A model generated the notes under the pieces. That model worked only from the letters and a program-made list of their open reading frames with translations, had not been told where the DNA came from and did no database searches. From Dehalococcoidia bacterium (GTDB lineage: Bacteria > Chloroflexota > Dehalococcoidia > Lucifugimonadales > Lucifugimonadaceae): DNA of 56,120 nt. The stretch covers positions 1 to 56,120 of the forward strand of contig SHXW01000017.1 in NCBI GenBank assembly GCA_009693115.1. Direction: 5' to 3'. The position numbers and the translations under genes are program-made. Of the stretch, positions 17,922 through 27,538 are shown piece after piece; positions within the stretch are counted from its first letter, which is position 1, and each line of letters begins with the position of its first letter.

Positions 17922-18221
17922 CCCGTCAATCTCCGGTGTGGTGGAAGGGGTGGTGCGCCAACAGGAACCCTGTAAGGCATGGCCCCTGCTGTATTCAAAC
18001 TAGTGAGGTGCGAGTATAGCAACGGCGGTGTTCACGGCAGTCCGGACCGGCTCTTGAGGCATGTCCCGAATCTTCCTGTCATACCCGTGGCCGGATCGCC
18101 TTGTCAGGCAGTGGGTCTCTGATTCCGCTGTTCATGGGCTCCCCTGTGGGCGCGAGAGGATCAGTGTGGAGGTCGAAGCTGTGAAGCTTCGGAATGACCC
18201 ACCATACCGTGACGAAATCCG
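17922..18221. other. Divergent intergenic region upstream of suf and gatB
   Basis: No gene is seen. Around 18167-18200 there is a GAAGCT/AAGCTTC-containing inverted sequence next to GGAATGACCC, resembling the AATGAC-type dispersed repeats of other bacterial genomes. The suf promoter follows immediately. Confidence 0.45.
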
Positions 18222-18250
18222 TTGACACGCTCCCAGCTCTTGCTTAGCAT
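18222..18250 (+). promoter_or_regulatory. Sigma-70 type promoter of the suf operon
   Basis: A perfect -35 box TTGACA (18222-18227), a 17-base spacer and a -10 box TAGCAT (18245-18250). It points at sufB, leaving a leader of about 120 bases, and an inverted repeat covers the expected start of transcription. Confidence 0.75.
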
Positions 18251-18252
18251 TA

Positions 18253-18273
18253 TCCTGACCATATTAGTCAGGA
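18253..18273 (+). promoter_or_regulatory. Rrf2-type (IscR/SufR-like) operator at the suf start site
   Basis: Perfect inverted repeat TCCTGAC-N7-GTCAGGA, A/T-rich in the centre, starting three bases after the -10 box. Rrf2-family Fe-S regulators bind sites of this general form (CCTGAC...GTCAGG). Its place over the start site suggests repression. No Rrf2 gene is in the window. Confidence 0.65.
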
Positions 18274-18377
18274 ATACTCTCAGCTTGTTCTCACCGGAAA
18301 ACGCCTGTTGGTGGCAAGCTGATCAGATGAGCACAGGCAAGGTCTGGTTCTGAAAAAAGGAACGGGAGCGGCTTCGC

Positions 18378-19853
18378 ATGACCACAAAGCCTCGGGCGCT
18401 GACCATTTCTCGGGAAAAGGGTGTCGAGGACAAGTCCTACAAGTGGGGCTTCGTCACGGATGTCGATACCGACCTTGCTCCGAAGGGCCTCAACGAAGGC
18501 ACCGTCCGGCTCATCTCGCGCTTGAAAAACGAGCCGGAGTGGATGCTTGAGTGGCGTCTCAAGGCGTTTCGCCACTGGGTGAAGATGGAGAAGGAAGATG
18601 GCGAGCCAGGCTGGGCCAAGATCGAGCACCCGCCTGTTGACTTCCAGGACATCTACTACTACGCGGCCCCAAAGACCAAAGACGACCGCCCCAAGACCCT
18701 CGAAGAGGTAGACCCTGAGCTGCTGAAGACCTTTGCGAAGCTGGGCATCCCGCTCCAAGAACGGGAAAAGCTCGCCGGGGTAGCCGTTGACGCCGTATTT
18801 GACTCCGTATCGATTGCCACCAGCTACAAGAAGAAGCTGGAGGAGGTCGGCGTCATCTTCTGTTCGTTCAGCGAGGCCGTACTGAAGCACCCCGAGCTGG
18901 TCCAGAAGTACATGGGTTCCGTGGTGCCTGCCACGGACAATTTTTACGCCGCGTTGAACTCCGCGGTCTTCTCCGATGGCTCCTTCGCCTACGTCCCGCC
19001 AGGCGTGCGCTGTCCGATGGAGCTGATGACCTATTTCCGCATCAACACGGAAGGCTCCGGTCAGTTTGAACGCACGCTCATCATCGCCGACAAGGGCGCA
19101 TACGTGTCGTATCTGGAAGGGTGTACCGCGCCCAGCCGTAAGACGACTCAGCTCCACGCAGCAGTCGTAGAGCTTGTCGCATTGGACGACGCTGAGGTCA
19201 AGTATTCGACGATCCAGAACTGGTTCCCCGGTACAAAAGATGGGCAGGGCGGCGTCTATAACTTCGTTACCAAGCGGGGCAAGGCAATCGGGCGCAACTC
19301 AAAGATCTCATGGACACAGGTTGAGACCGGCTCAGCCATCACATGGAAATACCCGAGCGTGATCCTCCAGGGTGACAATTCCACCGGAGAGTTCTACTCG
19401 GTCGCGCTGACCAACAACTACCAGCAGGCTGACACCGGCACGAAGATGATCCACATCGGCAAGAACACTAAGAGCACCATCGTCGCAAAGGGCATCTCGG
19501 CGGGCCACGGACGCAACACCTATCGCGGGCAGGTCAAGATCATGCCTGGCGCTGAGAACGCCACCAATCACACGCAGTGCGATTCCCTCCTCATCGGCCC
19601 GGAGTCTGTCGCCAACACCGTCCCGTACATCGAAGTCCGCAACCCCACGGCACGTCTTGAACACGAGGCCTCGACTTCAAAGGTGAGCGATGACCAGATG
19701 TTCTATCTGCAGTCGCGCGGAATTTCCTTCGAGGACGCGCACCACATGATCATCACCGGCTGGAGCCGGGACGTCATCAAGGAACTCCCGTTCGAGTTCG
19801 CCATTGAAGCCAACCAGCTTCTTAAGGTCAGCCTTGAGGGCGCAGTCGGCTAA
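18378..19853 (+). CDS. sufB: Fe-S cluster assembly protein SufB
   Basis: A 491-residue SufB scaffold subunit. Hallmarks are [60 protein letters not shown] and the C-terminal MFYLQSRGI and [17 protein letters not shown]. SufB forms the SufBC2D complex that builds Fe-S clusters from sulfide delivered by SufS-SufU. First gene of sufBCDSU; the ATG is preceded by purine-rich GGAACGGGAGCGG. The gap to sufC is 94 bases and contains a degenerate copy of the palindromic repeat (about 19860-19905). Confidence 0.96.
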   Translation: MTTKPRALTISREKGVEDKSYKWGFVTDVDTDLAPKGLNEGTVRLISRLKNEPEWMLEWRLKAFRHWVKMEKEDGEPGWAKIEHPPVDFQDIYYYAAPKTKDDRPKTLEEVDPELLKTFAKLGIPLQEREKLAGVAVDAVFDSVSIATSYKKKLEEVGVIFCSFSEAVLKHPELVQKYMGSVVPATDNFYAALNSAVFSDGSFAYVPPGVRCPMELMTYFRINTEGSGQFERTLIIADKGAYVSYLEGCTAPSRKTTQLHAAVVELVALDDAEVKYSTIQNWFPGTKDGQGGVYNFVTKRGKAIGRNSKISWTQVETGSAITWKYPSVILQGDNSTGEFYSVALTNNYQQADTGTKMIHIGKNTKSTIVAKGISAGHGRNTYRGQVKIMPGAENATNHTQCDSLLIGPESVANTVPYIEVRNPTARLEHEASTSKVSDDQMFYLQSRGISFEDAHHMIITGWSRDVIKELPFEFAIEANQLLKVSLEGAVG

Positions 19854-19947
19854 CTCGCCCTTCCCCCTCCCAGGGTGAGTATTGAACCCTCGCCCTCTAC
19901 GTCTCACGCCACTGCGGCAACCGCACCATAGGAGCATGTACAGACCA

Positions 19948-20715
19948 ATGCCACTGCTTGAAGTCAAGAATCTCCACGCACGCGTAACTGGAGCAGACAA
20001 GGACATTCTGCGCGGCGTTCACCTGACAGTGAACGCGGGCGAAGTGCACGCCATCATGGGCCCCAACGGCTCAGGCAAGAGCACGTTTGCCAACGTACTC
20101 GCCGGCCGGCCCGATTACGCAGTCACGGACGGCAACATCGTTTTCGACGGCAAGGAGCTTGTCGGCACGCCTCCGGAAGACCGGGCGTTGAGCGGCATGT
20201 TCCTAGCCTTCCAGTATCCGGCTGAAATCCCCGGCGTGCGCCCGTGGCAGTTCCTCAAGGCCGCTCTAGACGCCCGCGCGCAGTTTGAGGGTCGGCCCAA
20301 GTTGAGCGTCCGGGAGTTCTCGAAGCTTTATGAAGAGACGGTGAAGGACATTGGGATAAACCCCGACTTGATGCAGCGCTCGCTTAATGAGGGCTTTTCC
20401 GGCGGCGAAAAGAAACGGAACGAGGTCCTCCAATTGAAAGTGCTCAAACCGAAACTGGCCGTCATGGACGAGACCGACTCAGGACTGGACGTGGACGCAC
20501 TCAAAGCTGTCTCGGCGGGTATCAACTCCATGCGCAGCACGGACCGTTCTTTCATCATCGTCACGCATTACCAGCGCATCCTTGAGTACGTCACGCCTGA
20601 CCGCGTGCACATATTGGTGGCCGGACGGATTGTGCAGTCGGGCGGAGCAGACCTGGCCCACCAGGTTGAACGGACGGGTTACGAAAAATTCATCAAGACA
20701 GAGGCGACGGTCTGA
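19948..20715 (+). CDS. sufC: Fe-S cluster assembly ATPase SufC
   Basis: A 255-residue ABC-type ATPase. Walker A is GPNGSGKST (residues 38-46), the ABC signature is EGFSGGEKKRNE and Walker B is LAVMDETDSGLD, which is the SufC-specific form. It drives SufBD conformational change during cluster assembly. The open frame starts at 19882, but family homology starts at MPLLEVKNLHA (ATG 19948). An ATG at 19936 is too close to the AGGAG to be used efficiently. It is followed by 179 bases with another degenerate repeat before sufD. Confidence 0.95.
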   Translation: MPLLEVKNLHARVTGADKDILRGVHLTVNAGEVHAIMGPNGSGKSTFANVLAGRPDYAVTDGNIVFDGKELVGTPPEDRALSGMFLAFQYPAEIPGVRPWQFLKAALDARAQFEGRPKLSVREFSKLYEETVKDIGINPDLMQRSLNEGFSGGEKKRNEVLQLKVLKPKLAVMDETDSGLDVDALKAVSAGINSMRSTDRSFIIVTHYQRILEYVTPDRVHILVAGRIVQSGGADLAHQVERTGYEKFIKTEATV

Positions 20716-20894
20716 CCTGCAAGAGTCCTCACCAATCAGCGCAGACCCTGCTGAATGTCTGAGACCTGCGCCGGGAATGGGATCCTGAGGAGCGCAGTGA
20801 AGAAGGACCTCTACTCCCATCTCCTCTCCCTCCGGGCGCGGGCAAGGGTCAGGGGCAAAAACAATACCCGCGGATTGAAAGCTCAACGTAAACC

Positions 20895-22250
20895 ATGACA
20901 CTCGCCAACCCAAAAGGCACGCTCCCAGGCCTGGGCTACGCCGCTGACTTCAAGGATCTTCAATCCTTGTCAAACGGCGCGGATGCGTCGTGGATCGCGC
21001 AAATCAGAGAACGCGCCTGGACGAAATTCGCTGAACTTGGCTTTCCCACGGCGCGCCGCGGTAACGAACGTTGGAAGTACACCAACCTGGCCCCTCTCGC
21101 GAAGGTTGACTTCCGGCTTGCCCGGCCCGATGTCTCACATGCCCCGGATCTGCTGAAAATCAAAGCGTTGGCCCCGTGGGATGACGCGTGGACCACACTT
21201 GTCTTCCTTGATGGCCGCTTTGTCAAAAGACTGTCCCGCCCCAGCGGAGCGGACTGCGTCGCCCTGGACCTAGCGGCTGGCCTTCGCGCACGGCGCGACA
21301 TCGCTGAGCAGCACCTGACGCGGGTTCAGGCTGTGGATGAGGACCATTTCACACTCCTGAACACAGCTTTCGCCGAGGATGGTGCGCTCATACACATCCC
21401 GGACGGCGCGTCTCCTGCGCCCATCCACCTCTTGTTCCTATCGTCGGACTCGGAGACGCCTCAGACCTGCCACCCGCGCGCGCTTGTTGTGGCTGGCAAA
21501 AACTCGCATTCAAACATCATCGAATCGTTTGTCAGCCTGAGCGATCAGAGCCAGAACTTCACCAACATCGTCTCTGAGTACTACTTGGACGAGGGCGCCA
21601 AGGTTTCCCACCACAGGGTGCTCATGGAGAACGAACGCTCGTTCCACATCGGCAACACCCGCGTTTACCAACTGCGCGACAGCACCTTCGACTCGGTCGC
21701 TTTCGCCACCGGGCAGGCCATTGGCCGTAACGATGTGCACGTCAAGCTCGACGCTGAGGGAGCGGAGTGCAACCTTGCTGGCTTGTACATGACCAACAAC
21801 AAGCAGCATGCGGACAACAACATTTCTGTCACGCACGAAAAGCCACGCGGTACCAGCCACCAGTATTTCAAGGGCATTCTGGCCGGGCAGTCGCACGCCG
21901 TGTTCAGCGGAATCGTCGTCGTGAAGCCGGGCGCGGCCAAGACATACGCCGACCAGAAGGACCTGAACCTGCTGCTGTCCAGGGGCGCTGAGATAGACAC
22001 GAAACCCAGCCTTGAGATATTGGCGGACGATGTGAAATGTTTCCACGGTGCGACAGCGGGCCATGTGGATCAGGACACGATCTACTACATGCGATCACGC
22101 GGTCTGGACCTTGAGACAGCCAAGTCAATGCTCATACGAGGGTTCGCCTCGGAAGTGGCGGCGAAGGTCAAGCTTCCCGCCCTATCCCGATACATTGAAG
22201 GCGTCATAGACCAGCTGCTCCCGGAATTTGCGCTAGAGGGCAAGAAGTAA
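20895..22250 (+). CDS. sufD: Fe-S cluster assembly protein SufD
   Basis: A 451-residue SufD paralogue of SufB. N-terminal helical region with RRGNERWKYTNLAPL, then the beta-helix core and the C-terminal SHQYFKGILAGQSHAVFSG, DVKCFHGATAGHVDQDTIYYMRSRG and RGFASEV. It completes the SufBC2D complex. The ATG at 20895 matches the start of homology; no strong Shine-Dalgarno is seen (AACGTAAACC precedes). The gap to sufS holds an extended inverted repeat. Confidence 0.94.
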   Translation: MTLANPKGTLPGLGYAADFKDLQSLSNGADASWIAQIRERAWTKFAELGFPTARRGNERWKYTNLAPLAKVDFRLARPDVSHAPDLLKIKALAPWDDAWTTLVFLDGRFVKRLSRPSGADCVALDLAAGLRARRDIAEQHLTRVQAVDEDHFTLLNTAFAEDGALIHIPDGASPAPIHLLFLSSDSETPQTCHPRALVVAGKNSHSNIIESFVSLSDQSQNFTNIVSEYYLDEGAKVSHHRVLMENERSFHIGNTRVYQLRDSTFDSVAFATGQAIGRNDVHVKLDAEGAECNLAGLYMTNNKQHADNNISVTHEKPRGTSHQYFKGILAGQSHAVFSGIVVVKPGAAKTYADQKDLNLLLSRGAEIDTKPSLEILADDVKCFHGATAGHVDQDTIYYMRSRGLDLETAKSMLIRGFASEVAAKVKLPALSRYIEGVIDQLLPEFALEGKK

Positions 22251-22278
22251 GGGACTGTCTCGTTGGTGGCGGAGATTT

Positions 22279-22320
22279 CTCCCTCACCCGATCCCGGCGG
22301 GCCGGGACTGGGTAGGGAAG
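22279..22320. repeat. Dispersed palindromic repeat between sufD and sufS
   Basis: Imperfect inverted repeat: CTCCCTCACCCGATCCCGGC and the matching GCCGGGACTGGGTAGGG arm with a two-base centre. It is the longer form of the repeat family (CCTCACCC...GGGT(G/A)GGG outer arms). Confidence 0.6.
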
Positions 22321-22358
22321 TCCGAGGCAGTCACACTGAACCACGCGGAGGCGGCAAC

Positions 22359-23639
22359 ATGACTCATGCTCGCTCCAAGTACAGCCGAGGCACCCCCTCT
22401 GGTGGGACCCTGCTCGACACCGCTCGCATCCGGGCAGATTTTCCAATCCTCAACCGCCAGGTAAATGGGCGCACCCTGATCTATCTGGACAATGCCGCCA
22501 CCTCCCAGAAGCCGCGCCATGTCATCCAGTCAATCGTGGACTACTACGAGCGTTACAACGCTAACGTCCACCGCGGCGTCCACACTCTGAGCGTCGAGGC
22601 CACTGATGTCTACGAAGAGGCGCGTCGCAAAGTAGCCCGGTTCATCAACGCTCCATCGGAGAAGAGCGTTATATGGACGCGCAATACTTCCGAGGCGATC
22701 AACCTCATCGCCTACTCCTGGGGCGATGCCAATGTGGGCGAGGGTGACAACATCGTCACCACGGCGATGGAGCACCACTCGGACATCGTCCCCTGGCAGC
22801 AGCTAGCCCGGCGCAAGGGCGCGCAGGTCCGCTACATTCCAGTCGGCCGGCAGGGAGCGCTGGACATGGCGGTGGCGCGCAATCTCATAGACCGGCGGAC
22901 AAAACTCGTCGCAGCAATGCACGCATCGAACGTCCTCGGCACTATCAACCCGGTCGGGGAGCTTGCGCTAATTGCCCACGCAGTTGGCGCGCTCATGCTC
23001 GTGGACGGCGCGCAGTCCGTGCCCTCCATGCCGGTTGACGTGCAGGCTCTCGGATGCGACTTCCTGGCCTTCTCCGCGCACAAGATGTGCGGGCCCACCG
23101 GCATTGGCGTCCTCTATGGCCGCGAGGACGTCATGGAGAGGATGCAGCCGTGGATGTTCGGCGGGGACATGATCTCCGAGGTCACATATGAAGGCGCGAA
23201 GTGGAACGACCTGCCCTATAAGTTCGAAGCCGGCACGCCGAACATAGCCGACGCGATAGCCACGGGCGCCGCAGTTGACTACCTTGATGAACTTGGCATG
23301 GGGAACGTATGGGCGCACGAGCAGGCCCTCGGGGCATACGCGCTGGAACGCTTCAAGGAGCTCGAGGAGTTCCACGTCATGGGGCCCAGGGATCCCGGCC
23401 TGCGCGGGGGCCTTGTCTCCTTCTTCCACGACACGGTCCACCCGCACGACCTGGGGCAGGCGCTTGACCGCATGGGCATCGCGATACGTACGGGCCACCA
23501 CTGCGCCATGCCCCTGGTGCGCGGCCACGGCATCGCTGCGGCCGCCCGGGCGAGCTTTTACATCTACAACACAGAGGCCGAAATAGACGCGCTTATTGAC
23601 GGCCTGAAAGACGCGGCCGGATATTTCGCCAGAAAGTGA
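22359..23639 (+). CDS. sufS: Cysteine desulfurase SufS (group II)
   Basis: A 426-residue PLP enzyme. YLDNAATSQKP, HRGVHTLS, EHHSDIVPWQQLA, the PLP lysine in FLAFSAHKMCGPTG and the sulfur-carrying cysteine in RTGHHCAMP (about residue 382) are all present; the short loop around the cysteine marks group II. It takes sulfur from cysteine and passes it to SufU. The frame opens at 22263 but the ATG at 22359 follows GGAGGCGG; the upstream part reads through the repeat at 22279-22320. The pair with SufU rather than SufE is typical of Gram-positive-like and Chloroflexota lineages. Confidence 0.96.
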   Translation: MTHARSKYSRGTPSGGTLLDTARIRADFPILNRQVNGRTLIYLDNAATSQKPRHVIQSIVDYYERYNANVHRGVHTLSVEATDVYEEARRKVARFINAPSEKSVIWTRNTSEAINLIAYSWGDANVGEGDNIVTTAMEHHSDIVPWQQLARRKGAQVRYIPVGRQGALDMAVARNLIDRRTKLVAAMHASNVLGTINPVGELALIAHAVGALMLVDGAQSVPSMPVDVQALGCDFLAFSAHKMCGPTGIGVLYGREDVMERMQPWMFGGDMISEVTYEGAKWNDLPYKFEAGTPNIADAIATGAAVDYLDELGMGNVWAHEQALGAYALERFKELEEFHVMGPRDPGLRGGLVSFFHDTVHPHDLGQALDRMGIAIRTGHHCAMPLVRGHGIAAAARASFYIYNTEAEIDALIDGLKDAAGYFARK

Positions 23640-23804
23640 ACAACCCCCACCCGCCGGGAGAGGGGCATCAAGACCAACGCCCGGAAAACCACGCCACCCA
23701 AGGTTCTTCGGTCTTGTTAGGGACGAAGAGTGACAGAGGTTCTGTGCCCCGCTCAGGATGATGTGTCGGTCAAACACCAACCAATCTCACCACGGTCAAA
23801 TCCC

Positions 23805-24263
23805 ATGCAATCTCTCGAAGGCCTCGACGAACTCTACGAACAGATTGTCCTCGACCACTACCGCAACCCGCGCCACTCAGACCTCTTGACCAGCCCGGCG
23901 GTGGACATCGAGGTCAATAACCCTTTTTGCGGAGATGAGATACGCCTCCAGCTAAAGACTGGTGATGACGGCAGAGTTTCGGCAGTCAGCGTCGCAGGCC
24001 GTGGGTGCGCCATCAGCCAGTCGTCCGGTTCCCTGCTCACGGAACTCGTGCACGGTAAAGACGCGGCCGGGTTGCACGGTACGGTAACGCTGGTGCGACG
24101 TCTCATGAAGGGAGATCCGGTCTCAGAAGCCGAAATGGATGCCCTTGGTGACCTGTCCGCCTTATCTGGCGTCCGAAAATTCCCTGTGCGGATCAAGTGC
24201 GCGCTGCTGGCCTGGTCCGCGCTGGAAGAGGCGGCGGAGAAGCTGGAGCAGGGCGCCAAATAA
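23805..24263 (+). CDS. sufU: Zinc-dependent sulfurtransferase SufU
   Basis: A 152-residue IscU-like SufU. Zinc ligands and the acceptor cysteine are visible as NPFCGDEI, AGRGCAISQSSGS and RIKCALLAW; the insertion between the second and third cysteine that separates SufU from IscU is present. SufU accepts persulfide sulfur from SufS. The ATG at 23805 fits the start of homology (LDELYEQIVLDHYRNPRH); an upstream ATG at 23730 would add 25 non-homologous residues. Last gene of the suf operon; 38 bases separate it from a convergent gene, without a clear hairpin. Confidence 0.93.
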   Translation: MQSLEGLDELYEQIVLDHYRNPRHSDLLTSPAVDIEVNNPFCGDEIRLQLKTGDDGRVSAVSVAGRGCAISQSSGSLLTELVHGKDAAGLHGTVTLVRRLMKGDPVSEAEMDALGDLSALSGVRKFPVRIKCALLAWSALEEAAEKLEQGAK

Positions 24264-24301
24264 CCGCCGTCATCTTTCAGGTTGTTGCGGCACTGTCCAC
24301 C

Positions 24302-26017
24302 TTAATGCGGTGCCTTGTCCAGCCAGACGTGCGTCAGCCAACCGTTCTCGCCTCGGTACAGGTTGGGAGCAAAGCCGCGCACATAGTCCCACGATACCCA
24401 GAGCGACACGTTTGACATGGCATTGAAGCTCACCGCCGCTCCCATCACTTCCCGCTGAATCTGCAGGACGAGATCCCTGCGCGCAGCGCGGTCGAATTCA
24501 ACCGCCTGCCTTTCGATGAGCGCATCAAGAGCGGGCGATGAGGATGCGTGTGTGTTCCGTGCGCCTTGCGAATGAAGGGTCGAGTACAGGTAGGCGTTCA
24601 GGCTGGCCACAGGCGGCGGTGCGCCGACTGCGATCTGATAATCGCCCCCGAGCCACACCTTCTCCCCAAAGTCCCGCGTCGTCACCCGGACGACCTCGAT
24701 GGCGAAACCGGCGGCCGCCAGTTGCCTGGCGAACTCTTCCGCCGTTTGAATGTAGCGGGGGCTGAACTCACCCACTTTCATCTGTAACTTCAGTGCCCCT
24801 GCCTGCGTACTGCCATGCGACGGCCCCGGCCTGTCCTCCGTTACGAAATACCTCTTCATTTCAGGCTCGGGGAGCAACCAGGACGCATCCGGGACGGGCA
24901 GACCGACACTGACGATGCCTTCACCCTCCCATGCAGCAGCGATCACCGCCCATGGGTCAAGCGCCTTGAGTACAGCCTGCCTGACGCCGTCTTCACCCAG
25001 AGGCGGCCTCGACGCGTTAAACCACAATGCGGCGCCAGCGCTTGGACTGAGGACACGCGTGATCTTCAGCGCCGGGAACGCGGCGATGGCGTCCTTCGCG
25101 TCATTGACGAGTGGTTGGTCGAGATCGAGCAACCTGTTACGCACCGCTGCTATACGCGTGCCCGCGTCGGCGATCACCCGTATGTCCAGGCCGTCCAGAT
25201 AAGGCGCACCGGGCTCGTAGTAGTCGGGGTTGGCCTGGTAAACCGCGCCTTCAACATCGGTTGAATTCACCACCCACGGACCTGAGCCTCTGACCGGGCC
25301 GCGCAACAGGTCCCCGCTCTGCCTGACAGCCTCCTCTGCGACGATCACCGAATGAGGGTCAGCAAAGTTCTCCAGTGCCTCAGCGTCGGGGTATTTGAAC
25401 TTGATCTCCAGGACATTCCCGGAAACTGCTCTAACACTCGCCATGTTGAATAAGAGCGGCGCATTCGGCCAGCCAGGCGTGGCCTGGCGGCCGTAGCTGA
25501 ACACGATGTCTTGAGCCGTCACGGCCCGGCCTGAAACGGGCGTCGTATTCTGCCAGCGCGCTCCCACCCTCAGAGTCACGCGCAACGTCAGTGTGTCCGG
25601 CATCTCCCACGTCTCGCACAGGTCGCATTCGACTTCGCCGTTCCGTGACGCCGCTTGCGGGCCGGTAGCGAACCGGAAAAGCCGGCTGTATGCGATCCCT
25701 GGCCCCCATGTGACCAGCGCTGGCGAGACTGTCTGGTGTGGATCCAGGTGCGGCGGCGGCTCCTGCACGGCGAAGTGCAACACGCCCCCTCGCCTGAGTC
25801 CTTCTGGGGGTGGGCGCAGCGAGGGGCCTGACTGTGGTGTGATGTTCGGGAACGCGACAGCGGGGACGGCCGTAGCTGACGGCGAGGGTGGCGCTACAGG
25901 CGTAGGGACAATATCCCTGCCACACGCCCCGAGCAGCGACGTTGCCAGCGCGGCAAAGAGCAGCATTCTGGTAGTGGCAAGCCTGTGTTGCTTAAACACC
26001 CAACCCAAATCCGGCAC
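24302..26017 (-). CDS. Lipoprotein substrate-binding protein, ABC peptide/nickel family (SBP_bac_5)
   Basis: A 571-residue secreted lipoprotein. The N-terminus has a basic region (KQHRLATTR), a hydrophobic core and the lipobox LLGAC, with the lipidated cysteine near residue 32, followed by a Pro/Ser/Thr-rich linker. The rest resembles DppA/OppA binding proteins (GGVLHFAVQEPPPHLDP, TAQDIVFSYGR, GSGPWVVN, YQANPDYYEPGAPYLDGL). These bind peptides, nickel complexes or other small ligands for uptake. No permease or ATPase gene is adjacent, so it is an orphan. The GTG at 26017 is chosen because the later ATG (25966) would remove the positive n-region of the signal. Confidence 0.85.
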   Translation of the reverse strand: MPDLGWVFKQHRLATTRMLLFAALATSLLGACGRDIVPTPVAPPSPSATAVPAVAFPNITPQSGPSLRPPPEGLRRGGVLHFAVQEPPPHLDPHQTVSPALVTWGPGIAYSRLFRFATGPQAASRNGEVECDLCETWEMPDTLTLRVTLRVGARWQNTTPVSGRAVTAQDIVFSYGRQATPGWPNAPLLFNMASVRAVSGNVLEIKFKYPDAEALENFADPHSVIVAEEAVRQSGDLLRGPVRGSGPWVVNSTDVEGAVYQANPDYYEPGAPYLDGLDIRVIADAGTRIAAVRNRLLDLDQPLVNDAKDAIAAFPALKITRVLSPSAGAALWFNASRPPLGEDGVRQAVLKALDPWAVIAAAWEGEGIVSVGLPVPDASWLLPEPEMKRYFVTEDRPGPSHGSTQAGALKLQMKVGEFSPRYIQTAEEFARQLAAAGFAIEVVRVTTRDFGEKVWLGGDYQIAVGAPPPVASLNAYLYSTLHSQGARNTHASSSPALDALIERQAVEFDRAARRDLVLQIQREVMGAAVSFNAMSNVSLWVSWDYVRGFAPNLYRGENGWLTHVWLDKAPH

Positions 26018-26419
26018 CCAACTTTCACAACAATGTCGCGGAATTACGGGCTCATTTTCAGGTCAATGTCCTGATCATCGCCCGCGCTCAAACACGAGGG
26101 GCCTCGTCCGCGCCTGCTGGTTCCGGCGGGCTGGGAGAATCAAGATAGGGGATGTCGGGATGCTTATCGGGAGTTTCCTCAGGTCACCAGCATACGGCTG
26201 GCCCCGTATCGGAGATAACGTCCCCCGTTCAATGCGGCTTGCTGCCGCCGATATGGTTGTCCGCCCCAGCTTCTACCGCGCGGTTCCATTTGCTTGAGGT
26301 TGGCCATAGTTCATCTGGCCATGGCATTTTGAAGGTAATTTGGGGGCTCACGCTTGACCTCCAACGAGGGCAGACGAAACAGCGACGGCGGTGCAGCCGT
26401 TCGCCATGGCTCTTCCGCC
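26018..26419. other. Non-coding gap, nothing recognised
   Basis: Between the epimerase stop and the binding protein start, both on the minus strand. Short open frames exist on both strands without family resemblance. It should contain the promoter of the binding protein gene, but no convincing box pair was found. Confidence 0.5.
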
Positions 26420-27355
26420 CTACGCCGGGTTCTGCCTGAACCACTCGACGGTTCGGGCCAGCCCATCGGCAAGGTTCATTGAATGCGACCAACCCAATTC
26501 GTGCCTCGCCTTGGAGCTATCCAGGCTGATCCTGTGCAGGTCTCCAGGCCGCGGAGGCGCTTTGACTGGCGGTTGCGAGTAGCCGGTAATCCGAGCCAGT
26601 TCCGTGAACAATGTGTTCACAGACGTCCCGGCTCCTGTACCGGCGTTATACGGGCCCGTGCCTGTGCCCTCGGCCGCTCGAACGATCAGGTCAACCACGT
26701 CCCCGACGAATATGTAGTCCCGTTCGTCCTCACCTGTCCCGAATAGCTTGCACGGCTTGCCCTCAAGCATCGCCCGCGTGAAGATCGCCACTACGCCTGC
26801 TTCTCCGTGCGGGTCCTGCCGGGGCCCGTACACGTTTGCCGGCCGGACAATCGAGTAGTCGATACCGTATGAGTGCTTATAGACCGGCAGGTACTGCTCG
26901 AACGCCCTTTTCGACGCCGCATAGGGTGAAAGCGGGCGGGCTGGCAGTGACTCGTCTGCTGGGAGCCGTTCAGGGTCGCCATACATGGCTCCGCCCGTCG
27001 AGAGGAAGACGATCTTTCTGGCTCCGGCCAGCCTCGCTCCCTCCATCACGTTCAGCGCACCCATGATGTTGATGTCCGCGTCCAGCATGGGATCGCGGAC
27101 GGACGCAGACACGCTGATCTGGGCTGCCAGGTGAAAGACGATTTCCGGCCTCGCCCTGGCCATCACCTCTCGCGTCTCAGGACTGCGGATGTCCGCCTTC
27201 TCCAGCTTCGCCGCAATGTTCAGGTTCCGCTCCCTGCCACTAGACAGGATGTCGAGGACGGTCACGCTCCGCCCCCCGACGACGAGCCTGTCCACAAGGT
27301 GCGACCCTATGAAACCCGCTCCGCCGGTCACAAGTACGTTTCGAGATGAAATCAA
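26420..27355 (-). CDS. NAD-dependent epimerase/dehydratase (UDP-glucose 4-epimerase-like)
   Basis: An extended short-chain dehydrogenase of about 311 residues. It has the NAD motif VLVTGGAGFIGSHL, the active-site STGGAMYG and YAASK (Tyr-x-x-x-Lys) and VRPANVYGPRQDPHGEAGVV, typical for UDP-sugar 4-epimerases and related nucleotide-sugar enzymes. It likely supplies activated sugars for polysaccharide synthesis. The frame begins at GTG 27391, but the TTG at 27355 just before ISSRNVLVTGG has an AAGG-type site and fits the family start. Transcribed away from the THI5-like gene. The exact sugar is not determined. Confidence 0.85.
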   Translation of the reverse strand: MISSRNVLVTGGAGFIGSHLVDRLVVGGRSVTVLDILSSGRERNLNIAAKLEKADIRSPETREVMARARPEIVFHLAAQISVSASVRDPMLDADINIMGALNVMEGARLAGARKIVFLSTGGAMYGDPERLPADESLPARPLSPYAASKRAFEQYLPVYKHSYGIDYSIVRPANVYGPRQDPHGEAGVVAIFTRAMLEGKPCKLFGTGEDERDYIFVGDVVDLIVRAAEGTGTGPYNAGTGAGTSVNTLFTELARITGYSQPPVKAPPRPGDLHRISLDSSKARHELGWSHSMNLADGLARTVEWFRQNPA

Positions 27356-27538
27356 AATCCACCGCCTTGCACCATTTGAGGCTGCCCGCACCCGGCAGCG
27401 CGTCCACAGTAAGGCACATTCTCGCAGTCTGGCCTTCCCCCCGGCTCACATCCCTGACCTTTAGGTCATGGCCGCTGAAAAGCAGCCGACAGGGGCTACA
27501 ATCTCGCAAGATCACCACGGCGAGCCAAGGAAACAACC

